A DNA stretch of 64,000 nt from Aquabacterium sp. (GTDB lineage Bacteria > Pseudomonadota > Gammaproteobacteria > Burkholderiales > Burkholderiaceae_C), in assembly GCA_030654395.1 (NCBI GenBank), contig JAURXM010000131.1, forward strand, positions 62,001 to 126,000, written 5' to 3'. The stretch's first letter is position 1. Every line of letters starts with the position of its first letter. Made by a program: the position numbers and the translations under genes. Shown piece after piece: positions 54,678 to 63,491 of this stretch. The notes beneath the pieces are model-generated. The model made no database searches. It had not been told where the DNA came from and saw only the letters and a program-made list of their open reading frames with translations.

Positions 54678-55712
54678 TCAGACTACTGGCGCAAAGTCAG
54701 CATCCAGCACCACGCGGTAACGAGCTTTGCCCGCGCGCAGGTGATCCAACGCGTCGTTGATGCGACTCATAGGGAAATGTTCAGTTTGGGGCTCGATACC
54801 GTGGCGTGCGGCGAATTCAAGCATGGTGTCGATGTCTTGGCGCGATCCAGTCGGTGAGCCCGACACGCTACGCTGCCCACCAATCAAAGGAAAGGCCTCA
54901 ATCTCCATGGGCTTGGGCAAAATACCGACCAAATGCAGACGCCCGTTAGGCGCCAAGGTGCTCATCAGCGCCTTCCAATTCAACATGACGTTGACGGTGA
55001 CCAGCACCATGTCCAGACGCCCGGCGACCTGCTTCATGGCATTGGCGTCCACACTGGAGACCACACGGTGCGCCCCCATTTCAAGCGCCTCTTCACGCTT
55101 GGATTCACTCGATGTGAACGCCGTGACCTCACAGCCCCAAGCGCGAGCAAACTTGAGCGCCAAATGCCCCAAACCACCAATGCCAACCACACCAACACGG
55201 TGCGTCGGTTTGATATCAAAATTCAAGAAGGGAGAAAACACGGTCACGCCACCACAAAGCAATGGCCCCGCTTTGGCTGGGTTCAGGCCATCAGGGATGG
55301 GCGACAACCACATCCAGTGTGCACGCACACGCTCTGCAAAACCACCATGGTGACCCACGATGGTTGGCACACCCGCGCGACACAATTGCGGAGAGCCACC
55401 GAGACAGCTTGGACAAGCCATGCAACTGGCCGACATCCAACCCAAGCCTACCCGCTGCCCCAGCTTCAAACCCCGTGTGTGGCTACCCAAGGCGACAACC
55501 CGCCCGACCACCTCATGCCCGCCAACGATAGGGTAGCCAGAAAAGCCCCACTCATTGTCGATCAGTGACAGATCAGAGTGACACAAGCCGCAATGATCCA
55601 CTTGGATCTCAACTTCTTCCGCCCCGAGCGTGCCGGCGTCATACGAGAATGGCTCAACAGGCTTGACAGCCTCATGGGCCGCCCACGCACGGATGGTGTC
55701 AGGTGTCGTCAT
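54678..55712 (-). CDS. Zinc alcohol dehydrogenase (YahK/CAD-like) between pheS and pheT
   Basis: 344 residues. Catalytic zinc ligands: Cys in VDHCGLCHSDLS, His and Glu in GGHEVVGRVV, and Cys in PLLCGGVT. Structural zinc cysteines are in CMACPSCLGGSPQLC. The nucleotide motif is VGVVGIGGLGHLALKFARAWG. It resembles NADP-dependent aldehyde reductases of the YahK/Ahr/cinnamyl alcohol dehydrogenase group. It lies 18 bp after pheS and 56 bp before pheT, on the same strand, so it is embedded in the synthetase operon. Nothing about its composition looks foreign, but the placement is unusual. Loss of tight pheS-pheT spacing may affect subunit balance. Confidence 0.9.
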   Translation of the reverse strand: MTTPDTIRAWAAHEAVKPVEPFSYDAGTLGAEEVEIQVDHCGLCHSDLSLIDNEWGFSGYPIVGGHEVVGRVVALGSHTRGLKLGQRVGLGWMSASCMACPSCLGGSPQLCRAGVPTIVGHHGGFAERVRAHWMWLSPIPDGLNPAKAGPLLCGGVTVFSPFLNFDIKPTHRVGVVGIGGLGHLALKFARAWGCEVTAFTSSESKREEALEMGAHRVVSSVDANAMKQVAGRLDMVLVTVNVMLNWKALMSTLAPNGRLHLVGILPKPMEIEAFPLIGGQRSVSGSPTGSRQDIDTMLEFAARHGIEPQTEHFPMSRINDALDHLRAGKARYRVVLDADFAPVV

Positions 55713-55730
55713 GTGCGCCGCTCTTTCTGG

Positions 55731-56780
55731 TTATTGAAACTGCTGCAAAAACCGCAGATCGCCTTCGTAGAACAAGCGCAAGTCGTTCACACCATAGCGC
55801 AACATGGTCAGGCGATCAGGCCCGAGGCCAAAAGCAAAACCAATGTACTGCTCTGGGTCAAGCCCAAAATTACGCACAACATTCGGATGCACCTGCCCAG
55901 CACCGCCGACTTCCAGCCAGCGACCTTTCAACGGCCCCGAGGAGAAGGCAATGTCGACTTCAGCCGAAGGCTCCGTGAAAGGGAAGAAGGACGGGCGGAA
56001 ACGAATATCCAGCTCATCGGTCTCAAAGAAGGCACTGAAGAAATCACCCAGCACCGCCTTCAAATCAGCAAAGCTGACCGACTCACCAATCCACAAGCCT
56101 TCGCATTGATGGAACATCGGCGAGTGCGTGGCATCACTGTCAACACGGTAAGTGCGACCAGGCGCAATCACCCGAATTTCAGGCATGCGCTCGCCCTTGG
56201 CTATCAGCTCTGCATGATCCTTGACATGCTGCACTGCATAACGCACCTGCATGGGACTCGTATGCGTACGCAGAAGATGACCGCCTTCAACATAGAAGGT
56301 GTCATGCATAGAGCGCGCGGGGTGATCCTCAGGCGTATTCAATGCGGTGAAATTGAACCAATCGGCTTCAATCTCAGGGCCATCAGCCACGGCAAACCCC
56401 ATGGAGCCGAAGATACCCTCAATGCGCTCGATGCTCAAAGACACCGGATGCAAGCCACCATCACCACCACGGCGACCGGGTAATGTGATATCCAGACTCT
56501 CGGCACGCAATTGCTGAGCTAATTCAGCGTCAGCCAAAGACTGGCGGCGGGCGCTCAAAGCGGCCTCTACCTGCTGCTTGGTCTGGTTGATCGCCGCGCC
56601 GCGGGTTTTCTTTTCTTCCGGCGTCAGTGCACCCATGCCCTTGAGCAGGTCAGTCACACTGCCAGACTTACCCAAAAAACGCGCCTTGGCGTTTTCGAGA
56701 TCAGCGGGCGTGCTTGCTGCCGCAAAAGCCTCTTGGGCTGACAAAACCAAATTTTGAAGATCGTTTGACTGGTCGTTCAT
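55731..56780 (-). CDS. pheS: Phenylalanyl-tRNA synthetase alpha subunit
   Basis: 349 residues. It has the N-terminal coiled coil ([40 protein letters not shown]) and class II motif 1 ([28 protein letters not shown]). Motif 2 contains [24 protein letters not shown]. Motif 3 is near [26 protein letters not shown]. With PheT it forms the heterotetramer. It is preceded by a leader with a Phe-containing peptide and a terminator (56792-56880), so attenuation is likely. Confidence 0.96.
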   Translation of the reverse strand: MNDQSNDLQNLVLSAQEAFAAASTPADLENAKARFLGKSGSVTDLLKGMGALTPEEKKTRGAAINQTKQQVEAALSARRQSLADAELAQQLRAESLDITLPGRRGGDGGLHPVSLSIERIEGIFGSMGFAVADGPEIEADWFNFTALNTPEDHPARSMHDTFYVEGGHLLRTHTSPMQVRYAVQHVKDHAELIAKGERMPEIRVIAPGRTYRVDSDATHSPMFHQCEGLWIGESVSFADLKAVLGDFFSAFFETDELDIRFRPSFFPFTEPSAEVDIAFSSGPLKGRWLEVGGAGQVHPNVVRNFGLDPEQYIGFAFGLGPDRLTMLRYGVNDLRLFYEGDLRFLQQFQ

Positions 56781-56791
56781 GATCTTTAATC

Positions 56792-56822
56792 AAAAAAAAA
56801 GGCCAACAAATTGTTGACCTTT
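56792..56822 (-). terminator. Intrinsic terminator (attenuator) before pheS
   Basis: On the minus strand AAAGGTCAACAA pairs with TTGTTGGCCTTT (one internal A-C mismatch) and is followed by a run of nine T. It ends 11 bp before the pheS ATG, so full-strength termination would block pheS expression. The leader peptide stop codon overlaps the stem's first bases. Read-through must be regulated or partial. Confidence 0.75.
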
Positions 56823-56880
56823 AGATCACCGATCCAAACCCGTCAAAGTGAACTCTGACTGACTTGAATCGGCGCGGCAT
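56821..56880 (-). promoter_or_regulatory. pheS leader peptide with three Phe codons
   Basis: A 19-residue ORF, MPRRFKSVRVHFDGFGSVI, starts at 56880 with AGG 8 bp upstream and ends with TAA at the foot of the terminator. Phe codons are at positions 5, 12 and 15. The ORF RNA also folds: CCGATTCAA pairs with TTGGATCGG (9 bp with one wobble; + strand 56864-56872 and 56829-56837), with an inner 7-bp hairpin of GTCAGAG and CTTTGAC. This is the layout of a translation-coupled attenuator like pheM upstream of pheST in enterics. The E. coli peptide has denser Phe runs, so confidence is moderate. Confidence 0.5.
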
Positions 56881-56901
56881 CTGACGTGCCTGCTTGATAA
56901 A

Positions 56902-57261
56902 TCAAGCAGCCAGTTGAGCCTTGGCAATGGCAACGATGCTGGCAAAAGCAGCAGGGTCGTTCACAGCCATGTCGGCCAGCACCTTACGGTCGATGTCGAT
57001 CGAAGCCTTCTTAATACCAGCAATGAACTTGCTGTAAGTGAGGCCCAAAGAACGGCTACCGGCGTTGATACGTGCAATCCACAAGCGGCGGAAGACACGT
57101 TTCATGTTGCGGCGGTCACGGTAGGCATATTGCCCAGCCTTCATGACTGCCTGTTTGGCGATGCGGAACACATTCTTACGACGGCCACGGAAACCCTTGG
57201 CCAGTGCGAGAACTTTCTTATGACGAGCGCGGGCTGTTACACCACGTTTGACGCGAGGCAT
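56902..57261 (-). CDS. rplT: 50S ribosomal protein L20
   Basis: 119 residues, standard length. It starts [39 protein letters not shown] and contains [21 protein letters not shown] and [28 protein letters not shown]20 binds 23S rRNA early in 50S assembly, and in E. coli it represses rpmI-rplT translation. It begins 37 bp after rpmI and is followed by the pheS leader. Confidence 0.97.
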   Translation of the reverse strand: MPRVKRGVTARARHKKVLALAKGFRGRRKNVFRIAKQAVMKAGQYAYRDRRNMKRVFRRLWIARINAGSRSLGLTYSKFIAGIKKASIDIDRKVLADMAVNDPAAFASIVAIAKAQLAA

Positions 57262-57298
57262 GTATTAACTCCTTCAGCGATTAATCAGGACAAGAAGA

Positions 57299-57502
57299 TC
57301 AGAGACCAGCCATGGGCAACATCTTGGCGATGGAACCCATATCTGCCACATTCACGTTCACAGCACCACGCAAATGGCGCTTGTTCTTCGTGGTCTTCTT
57401 GGTCAGGATGTGACGCTTGAAGGCTTGACCGCGCTTAACGGTACCACCCGGACGAACGCGAAAACGTTTCTTCGCACCGCTCTTGGTCTTCATTTTGGGC
57501 AT
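57299..57502 (-). CDS. rpmI: 50S ribosomal protein L35
   Basis: 67 residues: [20 protein letters not shown] and [24 protein letters not shown] are the usual L35 pattern. AAGGAG lies 7 bp before the ATG. The 182-bp stretch between infC and rpmI (57503-57684) has no gene I accept. It is the place where enteric bacteria have the L20 operator and could fold here too, but no structure was established. Confidence 0.96.
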   Translation of the reverse strand: MPKMKTKSGAKKRFRVRPGGTVKRGQAFKRHILTKKTTKNKRHLRGAVNVNVADMGSIAKMLPMAGL

Positions 57503-57684
57503 GTTCTGCTCCTTTTGATTTGTTCCTACTAGGCGCCGCGGATACCACGTCCACGTCTTGATAGCCTGCAGGCACTTTGACCCGAGAAGGCAGCGACCAA
57601 ACCGCCAACCCGGCTTCTACCTCTGCCAGCATCTCTCGATAAAGGCAGAACTCGGCATCTTAAAGCAAAAGCACCGCTACGCGC

Positions 57685-58233
57685 TTACTTTTTCTTTTTA
57701 GGGCCCAGCACCATGATCATCTGGCGCCCTTCAAGCTTAGGCATGTTCTCAACGACAGACACATCAGTCAGATCGTCACGAACGCGCTCTAACAAGCGCA
57801 TACCCAATTCTTGGTGCGTGATCTCGCGACCACGGAAACGCAAGGTCACCTTACCCTTGTCGCCATCTTCCAAAAAGCGGCGCAGATTGCGCAATTTGAT
57901 CTGATAGTCGCCTTCGTCCGTACCAGGACGAAACTTCACTTCCTTGACTTCGATGACCTTCTGCTTTTGCTTGGCATCGTGAGCCTTTTTCTGCTCTTGG
58001 TACTTGAACTTGCCGTAGTCCATCAAGCGACAGACCGGCGGCTCAGCCGTCGGAGATATCTCAACCAGATCCACGTCCACCTCAGCGGCCATGCGCAGGG
58101 CTTCCTGAATACTGACGACACCAAGTGGCTCGTTTTCTATGCCATTAAGGCGTACTTCCGAGGCCATGATTTCACGATTGAGCCGATGCTTACGCTCATC
58201 ATTGCGCGTACGGCGGTCAAAGAAGTTAGCGAT
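57685..58233 (-). CDS. infC: Translation initiation factor IF-3, ATC start
   Basis: 182 residues when read from ATC at 58233, preceded by AAGGA 7 bp upstream. The first in-frame ATG (58167) would begin 22 residues into the conserved region and remove [15 protein letters not shown]. The IF3-N part has [56 protein letters not shown]. The IF3-C part has [44 protein letters not shown]. Non-AUG starts of infC are the basis of IF3 autoregulation in E. coli (AUU). The 123 bp to the thrS stop holds only a weak hairpin (CCCCT/AGGGG). Confidence 0.93.
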   Translation of the reverse strand: MANFFDRRTRNDERKHRLNREIMASEVRLNGIENEPLGVVSIQEALRMAAEVDVDLVEISPTAEPPVCRLMDYGKFKYQEQKKAHDAKQKQKVIEVKEVKFRPGTDEGDYQIKLRNLRRFLEDGDKGKVTLRFRGREITHQELGMRLLERVRDDLTDVSVVENMPKLEGRQMIMVLGPKKKK

Positions 58234-58355
58234 GTCGAATTCCTTTTGGCAACGGACTCTACGCGACCGTACCGGTTAACCTTGATCACGCACCCAAGCA
58301 AACCCGGCTAAGCTGAACCAAACCCCTAGCGAAATGCAGGGGTGGCACAACCACC

Positions 58356-60275
58356 TCAGGCCTTACTGGCGATGTCTTGGGCGATCTTCTGAGAGAAGTC
58401 ATCTAGCGACATCACACCGAGGTTCTGGTTACCTCGGGCGCGCACGGCGATGGTGCCATCAGCTTTCTCTTTGTCACCGACAACGATAAAGTAAGGCACC
58501 TTCTGCAACGAATGCTCGCGGATTTTATAGGTAATTTTCTCGTTTCGCAAATCCAACTGCACCCTAAGGCCTTGTTTTTGCAGCGATTTGGTAATTTCTT
58601 GTGCGTAGTCAGCCTGCGCATCAGTGATATTGAGCACCACAACCTGCACCGGATTGAGCCAAACAGGCAAGGCCCCAGCGTGTTGCTCGATCAAAATCCC
58701 GATGAAACGCTCCAAACTCCCCAAGATGGCCCGATGCAACATCACGGGGTGCTTGCGTTCACTGGTGTCTGCAACGTACTCCGCATTCAGTCGCTGAGGC
58801 ATCGAAAAGTCGACCTGAATGGTGCCGCACTGCCAATGGCGCCCCAGCGCATCCTTGAGCGTGTACTCGATCTTCGGACCGTAAAAAGCACCGTCACCCA
58901 CAGCAATGGTGAACTCGCTGTTGGTCGCACGCAAACTGGCCATCAAGGCCTGCTCGGATTTATCCCACACCTCATCTGAACCGATACGCGCCTCAGGTCG
59001 AGTAGCCACCTTGTAGATGATGTCGGTGAAGCCAAAATCCTTGTACACAGCCTGCAGCAACGCTGTGAAATCCACGCACTCTTGCAGGATTTGATCCTCT
59101 GTACAGAAAACGTGACCGTCATCCTGCGTGAACCCACGCACACGCATGATGCCGTGCAAGCCACCGGATGGCTCATTACGGTGACACTGACCAAACTCTC
59201 CATAGCGCAAAGGCAGGTCGCGGTAGCTCTTGATGCCTTGGTTGAAGATCAGAATGTGCCCCGGGCAATTCATGGGCTTGAGGGCGTAGTCGCGCTTTTC
59301 ACTCTCTGTCGTGAACATCGCATCACGGTACTTATCCCAGTGCCCGGTTTTCTCCCACAGCGTCTTGTCGATGATCTGTGGGCCCTTGACTTCTTGGTAG
59401 CCATTGTCTCGGTAGACTTGGCGCATGTACTGCTCCACAGCCTGCCAAACCGTCCAACCCTTTGGGTGCCAGAAGACCACGCCTGGGGCATGATCGTCAA
59501 TATGGAATAAATCCAACTCACGGCCCAACTTGCGGTGGTCGCGCTTTTCCGCCTCCTCCAGACGAGTCAGATACTGAGCCAAATCATCCTTGGTGGTCCA
59601 GGCCGTGCCGTAGATACGCTGCAACTGCTCGTTGCGGTGATCCCCACGCCAATAGGCGCCTGCCACCTTCATCAGCTTAAAGTGCTTGAGCTTGCCCGTA
59701 CTCGGCACGTGAGGGCCCCGGCACAGATCAGTGAAAGCACCTTCGCTGTAAAGCGACACATCCTGCCCTTGCGGGATGCTCTCGATGATCTCAGCCTTGT
59801 AGTGCTCGCCCTGCTCCTTGAAATAAGCCACAGCCTCATCGCGTGGCAAAACACGGCGCACAACCTTCTCATCCTGCTTAGCCAGCTCCCCCATCTTTTT
59901 TTCGATGGAGATCAAGTCCTCAGGCGTGAAGGGCCGCTTGTATGCAAAATCGTAGAAAAACCCATCTTCAATCGTTGGTCCAATGGTGACTTGAGCCTCG
60001 GGGAACAGCGCCTTAACGGCATAGGCCAGCAAGTGCGCCGTGGAATGACGAATCACATCCAAGCCAGCCGCATCCTTGTCAGTGATGATCGCCAATTGGG
60101 TATCAGCATCCAGCAAGTAACTGGTGTCGACCACGCGAGCTTCGTCGCCTTGACCGATGCGACCAGCCAGCGCCGCTTTAGCCAAACCCGCACCAATAGA
60201 TGCAGCCACTTCAGCGATGGTCAGTGGCGCCGGAAATTCACGCTTGGAGCCATCGGGCAATTGAATCGAAATCAT
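58356..60275 (-). CDS. thrS: Threonyl-tRNA synthetase
   Basis: 639 residues. An N-terminal TGS domain ([27 protein letters not shown]) is followed by the editing domain with [34 protein letters not shown]. Class II motifs follow: [13 protein letters not shown], then [27 protein letters not shown] and [14 protein letters not shown] with the zinc ligands in the core. The C-terminal anticodon domain contains [47 protein letters not shown]. It charges tRNA-Thr. A terminator (60325-60352) lies 50 bp upstream of the start. Confidence 0.97.
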   Translation of the reverse strand: MISIQLPDGSKREFPAPLTIAEVAASIGAGLAKAALAGRIGQGDEARVVDTSYLLDADTQLAIITDKDAAGLDVIRHSTAHLLAYAVKALFPEAQVTIGPTIEDGFFYDFAYKRPFTPEDLISIEKKMGELAKQDEKVVRRVLPRDEAVAYFKEQGEHYKAEIIESIPQGQDVSLYSEGAFTDLCRGPHVPSTGKLKHFKLMKVAGAYWRGDHRNEQLQRIYGTAWTTKDDLAQYLTRLEEAEKRDHRKLGRELDLFHIDDHAPGVVFWHPKGWTVWQAVEQYMRQVYRDNGYQEVKGPQIIDKTLWEKTGHWDKYRDAMFTTESEKRDYALKPMNCPGHILIFNQGIKSYRDLPLRYGEFGQCHRNEPSGGLHGIMRVRGFTQDDGHVFCTEDQILQECVDFTALLQAVYKDFGFTDIIYKVATRPEARIGSDEVWDKSEQALMASLRATNSEFTIAVGDGAFYGPKIEYTLKDALGRHWQCGTIQVDFSMPQRLNAEYVADTSERKHPVMLHRAILGSLERFIGILIEQHAGALPVWLNPVQVVVLNITDAQADYAQEITKSLQKQGLRVQLDLRNEKITYKIREHSLQKVPYFIVVGDKEKADGTIAVRARGNQNLGVMSLDDFSQKIAQDIASKA

Positions 60276-60324
60276 GGTGCTCTCAGCTTGTATGTTTGGT
60301 TTACTGCGCAGCCATGCGCAGGCA

Positions 60325-60352
60325 ATAAAAAAGCGCGGTGGTCGCCGCGCTT
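60325..60352 (-). terminator. Terminator-like hairpin in the thrS leader
   Basis: AAGCGCGG (60331-60338) pairs with CCGCGCTT (60345-60352) around TGGTCG. On the minus strand it is followed by TTTTTTATTG, a good U-run. It lies 50 bp before the thrS ATG and 115 bp after the aceA terminator. That makes it either a second backstop for aceA or an attenuator in a separate thrS leader. A 12-bp palindrome, CCTCGCGCGAGG, lies between the two at 60401-60412. The 277 bp between aceA and thrS holds no accepted gene. Confidence 0.65.
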
Positions 60353-60466
60353 ATCTGTTCTCAAAGGCAAAGAACGCATGACAGAGGGCAATCGACTAGA
60401 CCTCGCGCGAGGTGCTTTTGGGGCGTCATTCGATCAGACGCCAATCTTGGCATTGTACGACGCACA

Positions 60467-60501
60467 TGAAAAAACCCGACACCTTGCGATGCCGGGTTTT
60501 G
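60467..60501 (-). terminator. Intrinsic terminator of aceA
   Basis: AAAACCCGACA (60471-60481) and TGCCGGGTTTT (60490-60500) form a stem with one mismatch and an 8-nt loop. The minus strand continues with TTTTTTC. It starts 52 bp after the aceA stop. Confidence 0.8.
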
Positions 60502-60552
60502 TATCCAATCACTTGCATCAAGCCCCATGTTCAATGAGGCTCAATCAACAGA

Positions 60553-61869
60553 TCAGTGGAATTGCTCTTCTTCGGTCGAACCAGTCAAGGCCTTCACAGA
60601 AGACGAACCACCTTGGATCACGGTGGTCACGTCGTCGAAGTAGCCTGCGCCCACTTCTTGCTGGTGAGACACGAAGGTGTAACCCTTGTCGCGAGCAGCG
60701 AATTCTTGCTCTTGAACCATTTCCGTGTAGTGCTTCATGCCTTCGCCGCGGGCGTAGGAGTGAGCAAACTGGAACGTGTTGTACCAGTTGATGTGGATAC
60801 CAGCCAATGTGATGAACTGGTACTTGTAACCCAACTCGGACAGGTCTTCTTGGAAGGAAGCGATCTGCTTGTCGTTGAGGTTCTTCTTCCAGTTGAACGA
60901 AGGCGAGCAGTTGTACGACAGCAACTTGCCTGGGCAAGCAGCGTGCACAGCTTGCGCGAATTCACGGGCGAAGCCAATGTCAGGCACGCCAGTTTCACAC
61001 CAGACCAAGTCAGCGTACGGAGCATAAGCAACGCCACGGCTGATGGCTTGCTCCAGACCGTTCTTGACGCGGTAGAAGCCTTCTTGAGTGCGCTCGCCGG
61101 TGACGAAACGCTTGTCGTTGTCATCGCAGTCGCTGGTCAACAGATTGGCAGCTTCAGCATCTGTACGAGCCAGCACAATGGTGGACACGCCCATCACGTC
61201 AGCAGCAAAACGAGCAGCGATCAGCTTCTCGATGGCTTCACGTGTAGGAACCAGCACCTTGCCGCCCATGTGGCCGCACTTCTTCACAGCAGCCAATTGG
61301 TCTTCGAAGTGAACGCCAGCAGCGCCTGAAGCGATCATGTTCTTCATCAGCTCGAAAGCGTTCAGAACGCCACCGAAACCGGCTTCAGCATCAGCCACGA
61401 TAGGCAGGAAGTAGTCAACAAAGCCTTCGTCGCCTGGATTGATGCCACGGCCCCACTGAATTTCGTCAGCGCGCTTGAAGGTGTTGTTGATGCGGCGAAC
61501 CATGGTTGGCACCGAGTCATACGCGTACAGCGATTGGTCGGGGTACATGGTTTCCGACGTGTTGCCGTCAGCAGCAACTTGCCAGCCTGACAGGTACACA
61601 GCTTCCAAGCCAGCCTTGGCTTGTTGCATGGCTTGACCGGCAGTGATAGCACCGAAGGCGTTGACGTAACCCTTCTTGGCGCCGCCGTTAACCTTGTCCC
61701 ACAGCTTTTCGGCACCGTTCTTAGCGAGCGTGTACTCAGGCTGCAGGCTGCCGCGCAGGCGCACAACGTCAGCAGCGGAGTAGCCGCGCTTGACAAGCTT
61801 CCAACGTGGGTTTTCAGCCCAATCTTTTTCCAGGGCAGCGATTTGCTGTTCACGGGTGAGGTTCGTCAT
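60553..61869 (-). CDS. aceA: Isocitrate lyase
   Basis: 438 residues from ATG 61869 with GGAG 8 bp upstream; the much longer in-frame reading to 62466 is antisense to the aminotransferase and rejected. Signatures: [43 protein letters not shown], and [39 protein letters not shown]. The catalytic loop is [18 protein letters not shown], and [15 protein letters not shown] follows. It splits isocitrate to glyoxylate and succinate in the glyoxylate shunt. It is a single-gene unit with its own terminator and diverges from an aminotransferase gene. Confidence 0.96.
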   Translation of the reverse strand: MTNLTREQQIAALEKDWAENPRWKLVKRGYSAADVVRLRGSLQPEYTLAKNGAEKLWDKVNGGAKKGYVNAFGAITAGQAMQQAKAGLEAVYLSGWQVAADGNTSETMYPDQSLYAYDSVPTMVRRINNTFKRADEIQWGRGINPGDEGFVDYFLPIVADAEAGFGGVLNAFELMKNMIASGAAGVHFEDQLAAVKKCGHMGGKVLVPTREAIEKLIAARFAADVMGVSTIVLARTDAEAANLLTSDCDDNDKRFVTGERTQEGFYRVKNGLEQAISRGVAYAPYADLVWCETGVPDIGFAREFAQAVHAACPGKLLSYNCSPSFNWKKNLNDKQIASFQEDLSELGYKYQFITLAGIHINWYNTFQFAHSYARGEGMKHYTEMVQEQEFAARDKGYTFVSHQQEVGAGYFDDVTTVIQGGSSSVKALTGSTEEEQFH

Positions 61870-61934
61870 GACGCGATCTCCGGGGAGTTGGTAAAGGTGT
61901 ACTTGAAAACCCGCGATTCTAGCTGCATTTAACA

Positions 61935-61976
61935 AAGACGGCAAAGACTTATGTCTTATATAAGACTGAATAGTCT
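61935..61976. promoter_or_regulatory. Array of AAGAC/GTCTT half-sites between aceA and an aminotransferase
   Basis: Half-sites: AAGAC at 61935-61939 and 61944-61948, GTCTT at 61953-61957, AAGAC at 61962-61966 and GTCT at 61973-61976. The central pair forms the perfect 14-bp palindrome GTCTTATATAAGAC (61953-61966); neighbouring pairs give further inverted repeats with 4- and 6-bp spacers. The region lies 84-107 bp from the two divergent start codons. It suits a dimeric GntR- or XRE-type regulator of carbon metabolism; I cannot name the protein. Confidence 0.55.
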
Positions 61977-62076
61977 GTGCAAAAAGACGCACTCTGGTCA
62001 TACAAGTGATGCAAAAAGGCAACGTGTGCACCAACGTGGTGGCGTACAAACATAAAAATTCAACAAGGAGAACCAC

Positions 62077-63387
62077 ATGGCCATCAACCTCGACGCGTTT
62101 TGGATGCCGTTCACGGCCAACAGAGATTTCAAGAAAGCCCCTCGCATGTTGGCCAAAGCCAAAGACATGCACTACTGGACGCCTGAAGGCCGCCAGATCC
62201 TTGATGGGACAGCTGGGCTGTGGTGCGTGAATGCGGGGCATGCCCGCCCACGCATTGTGGAAGCCATCGCACGCCAAGCTGCGGAGATGGACTTTGCCCC
62301 ACCTTTTCAAATGGGGCACCCTTTGGCGTTTGAACTGGCCGATCGGTTGCTGAAATACACCCCAGAAGGATTGAACCGCGTTTTTTTCACCAATTCCGGA
62401 TCTGAGTCGGTCGAGACCGCACTGAAAATCGCCCTCGCTTACCACCGCGTTCGAGGCGAAGCCCAACGCACCAGATTAATTGGCAGGGAACGCGGCTATC
62501 ACGGGGTTAACTTTGCAGGCACCGCCTTGGGTGGCATGGGCCCCAATCGAAAGATGTTTGGCAGCAGCCTGTCCGGCATTGATCACCTCAGGCACACACA
62601 CGATCTGGCGCGAAACGCCTATACCAAGGGACAGCCTGAACACGGCGCCGAACTGGCCGATGATCTGGAGCGGCTGGTCGCACTTCACGATCCGTCCACC
62701 ATTGCCGCCGTGATTGTCGAGCCCATGGCGGGATCAACAGGCGTGCTACTGCCACCCAAAGGCTATCTGCAGCGCCTGCGTGACATCTGCGACAAACACG
62801 GTATTTTGTTGATCTTCGATGAAGTGATCACCGGTTTTGGCCGCATGGGCTCGCCATTTGCAGCCCAGCATTACGGCGTCACGCCAGACATGATCACAGC
62901 AGCAAAAGGCATCACCAATGGCTGCATCCCGATGGGTGCCGTCTTCGCCAAACAAGCGATACACGACGCGTTCATGCAAGGCCCTGAAGCCGCCATCGAA
63001 CTACCCCATGGCTACACCTACTCAGGCCACCCCATGGCTTGTGCCGCCGCCTTGGCCACCTTGGACATCTACGATGAAGAAAATCTGCTGACACGCAGTT
63101 CACAAATGCACGCCAAGATGGAGTCCGCCATACACAGTCTCAAAGGGCTGCCTCATGTTGTTGACCTTCGCAACACCGGTTTGGTCGGCGCGATTGAATT
63201 TGCACCACGAGCAGGCGCGGCACCTGGTCGGCGTGCGTTTGAGGTCTTCCTCGGCTGCTGGGAAGCTGGGCTGTTGGTGCGTGCTGCAGGCGACAACATC
63301 GCCATATCGCCACCCTTGATCATCAATGACAGCCAAATCGACCAAATAGCTTCGACGCTGGAAAAGGTCATCAAACAGATCGCCTAA
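62077..63387 (+). CDS. Class III aminotransferase (omega-amino acid:pyruvate type)
   Basis: 436 residues with AAGGAG 8 bp upstream. Family features: [79 protein letters not shown], then [18 protein letters not shown]. The PLP-binding region is [14 protein letters not shown] with the Schiff-base Lys in [17 protein letters not shown]. The pattern fits beta-alanine/omega-amino acid:pyruvate transaminases, which give malonate semialdehyde or similar products. It diverges from aceA across the half-site array and ends in a shared terminator. Confidence 0.9.
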   Translation: MAINLDAFWMPFTANRDFKKAPRMLAKAKDMHYWTPEGRQILDGTAGLWCVNAGHARPRIVEAIARQAAEMDFAPPFQMGHPLAFELADRLLKYTPEGLNRVFFTNSGSESVETALKIALAYHRVRGEAQRTRLIGRERGYHGVNFAGTALGGMGPNRKMFGSSLSGIDHLRHTHDLARNAYTKGQPEHGAELADDLERLVALHDPSTIAAVIVEPMAGSTGVLLPPKGYLQRLRDICDKHGILLIFDEVITGFGRMGSPFAAQHYGVTPDMITAAKGITNGCIPMGAVFAKQAIHDAFMQGPEAAIELPHGYTYSGHPMACAAALATLDIYDEENLLTRSSQMHAKMESAIHSLKGLPHVVDLRNTGLVGAIEFAPRAGAAPGRRAFEVFLGCWEAGLLVRAAGDNIAISPPLIINDSQIDQIASTLEKVIKQIA

Positions 63388-63418
63388 GCAATCCAACGCA
63401 AATAGCTCAACGCAACAA

Positions 63419-63454
63419 AAAAAGCCGCCCTGCATCACTGCTTGGCGGCTTTTT
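63419..63454. terminator. Bidirectional terminator between the aminotransferase and ppa
   Basis: AAAAAGCCGCC (63419-63429) pairs with GGCGGCTTTTT (63444-63454), loop of 14 nt. There are A-runs on one side and T-runs on the other, so it can stop both the rightward aminotransferase and the leftward ppa transcripts. Confidence 0.85.
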
Positions 63455-63491
63455 ATCAGCAAGCACCATCAAGGCGCAGCCATGAAAGCGA

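Noticed and set aside
57435..57632. 65-codon frame between infC and rpmI
   Set aside because: It overlaps rpmI in another frame, has no family features, and sits where a leader is expected.
58322..58348. Hairpin CCCCT/AGGGG as a thrS-infC terminator
   Set aside because: Short stem, large loop and no T-run; infC is normally co-transcribed with thrS.
59535..60791. 418-codon open frame on the plus strand
   Set aside because: Antisense to thrS and running through two terminators of the minus strand; no domain seen.
60556..61329. 257-codon open frame on the plus strand
   Set aside because: Antisense to aceA.
61870..62466. In-frame N-terminal extension of isocitrate lyase
   Set aside because: Antisense to the aminotransferase, and the family starts at MTNLTREQQ, which has a ribosome-binding site.
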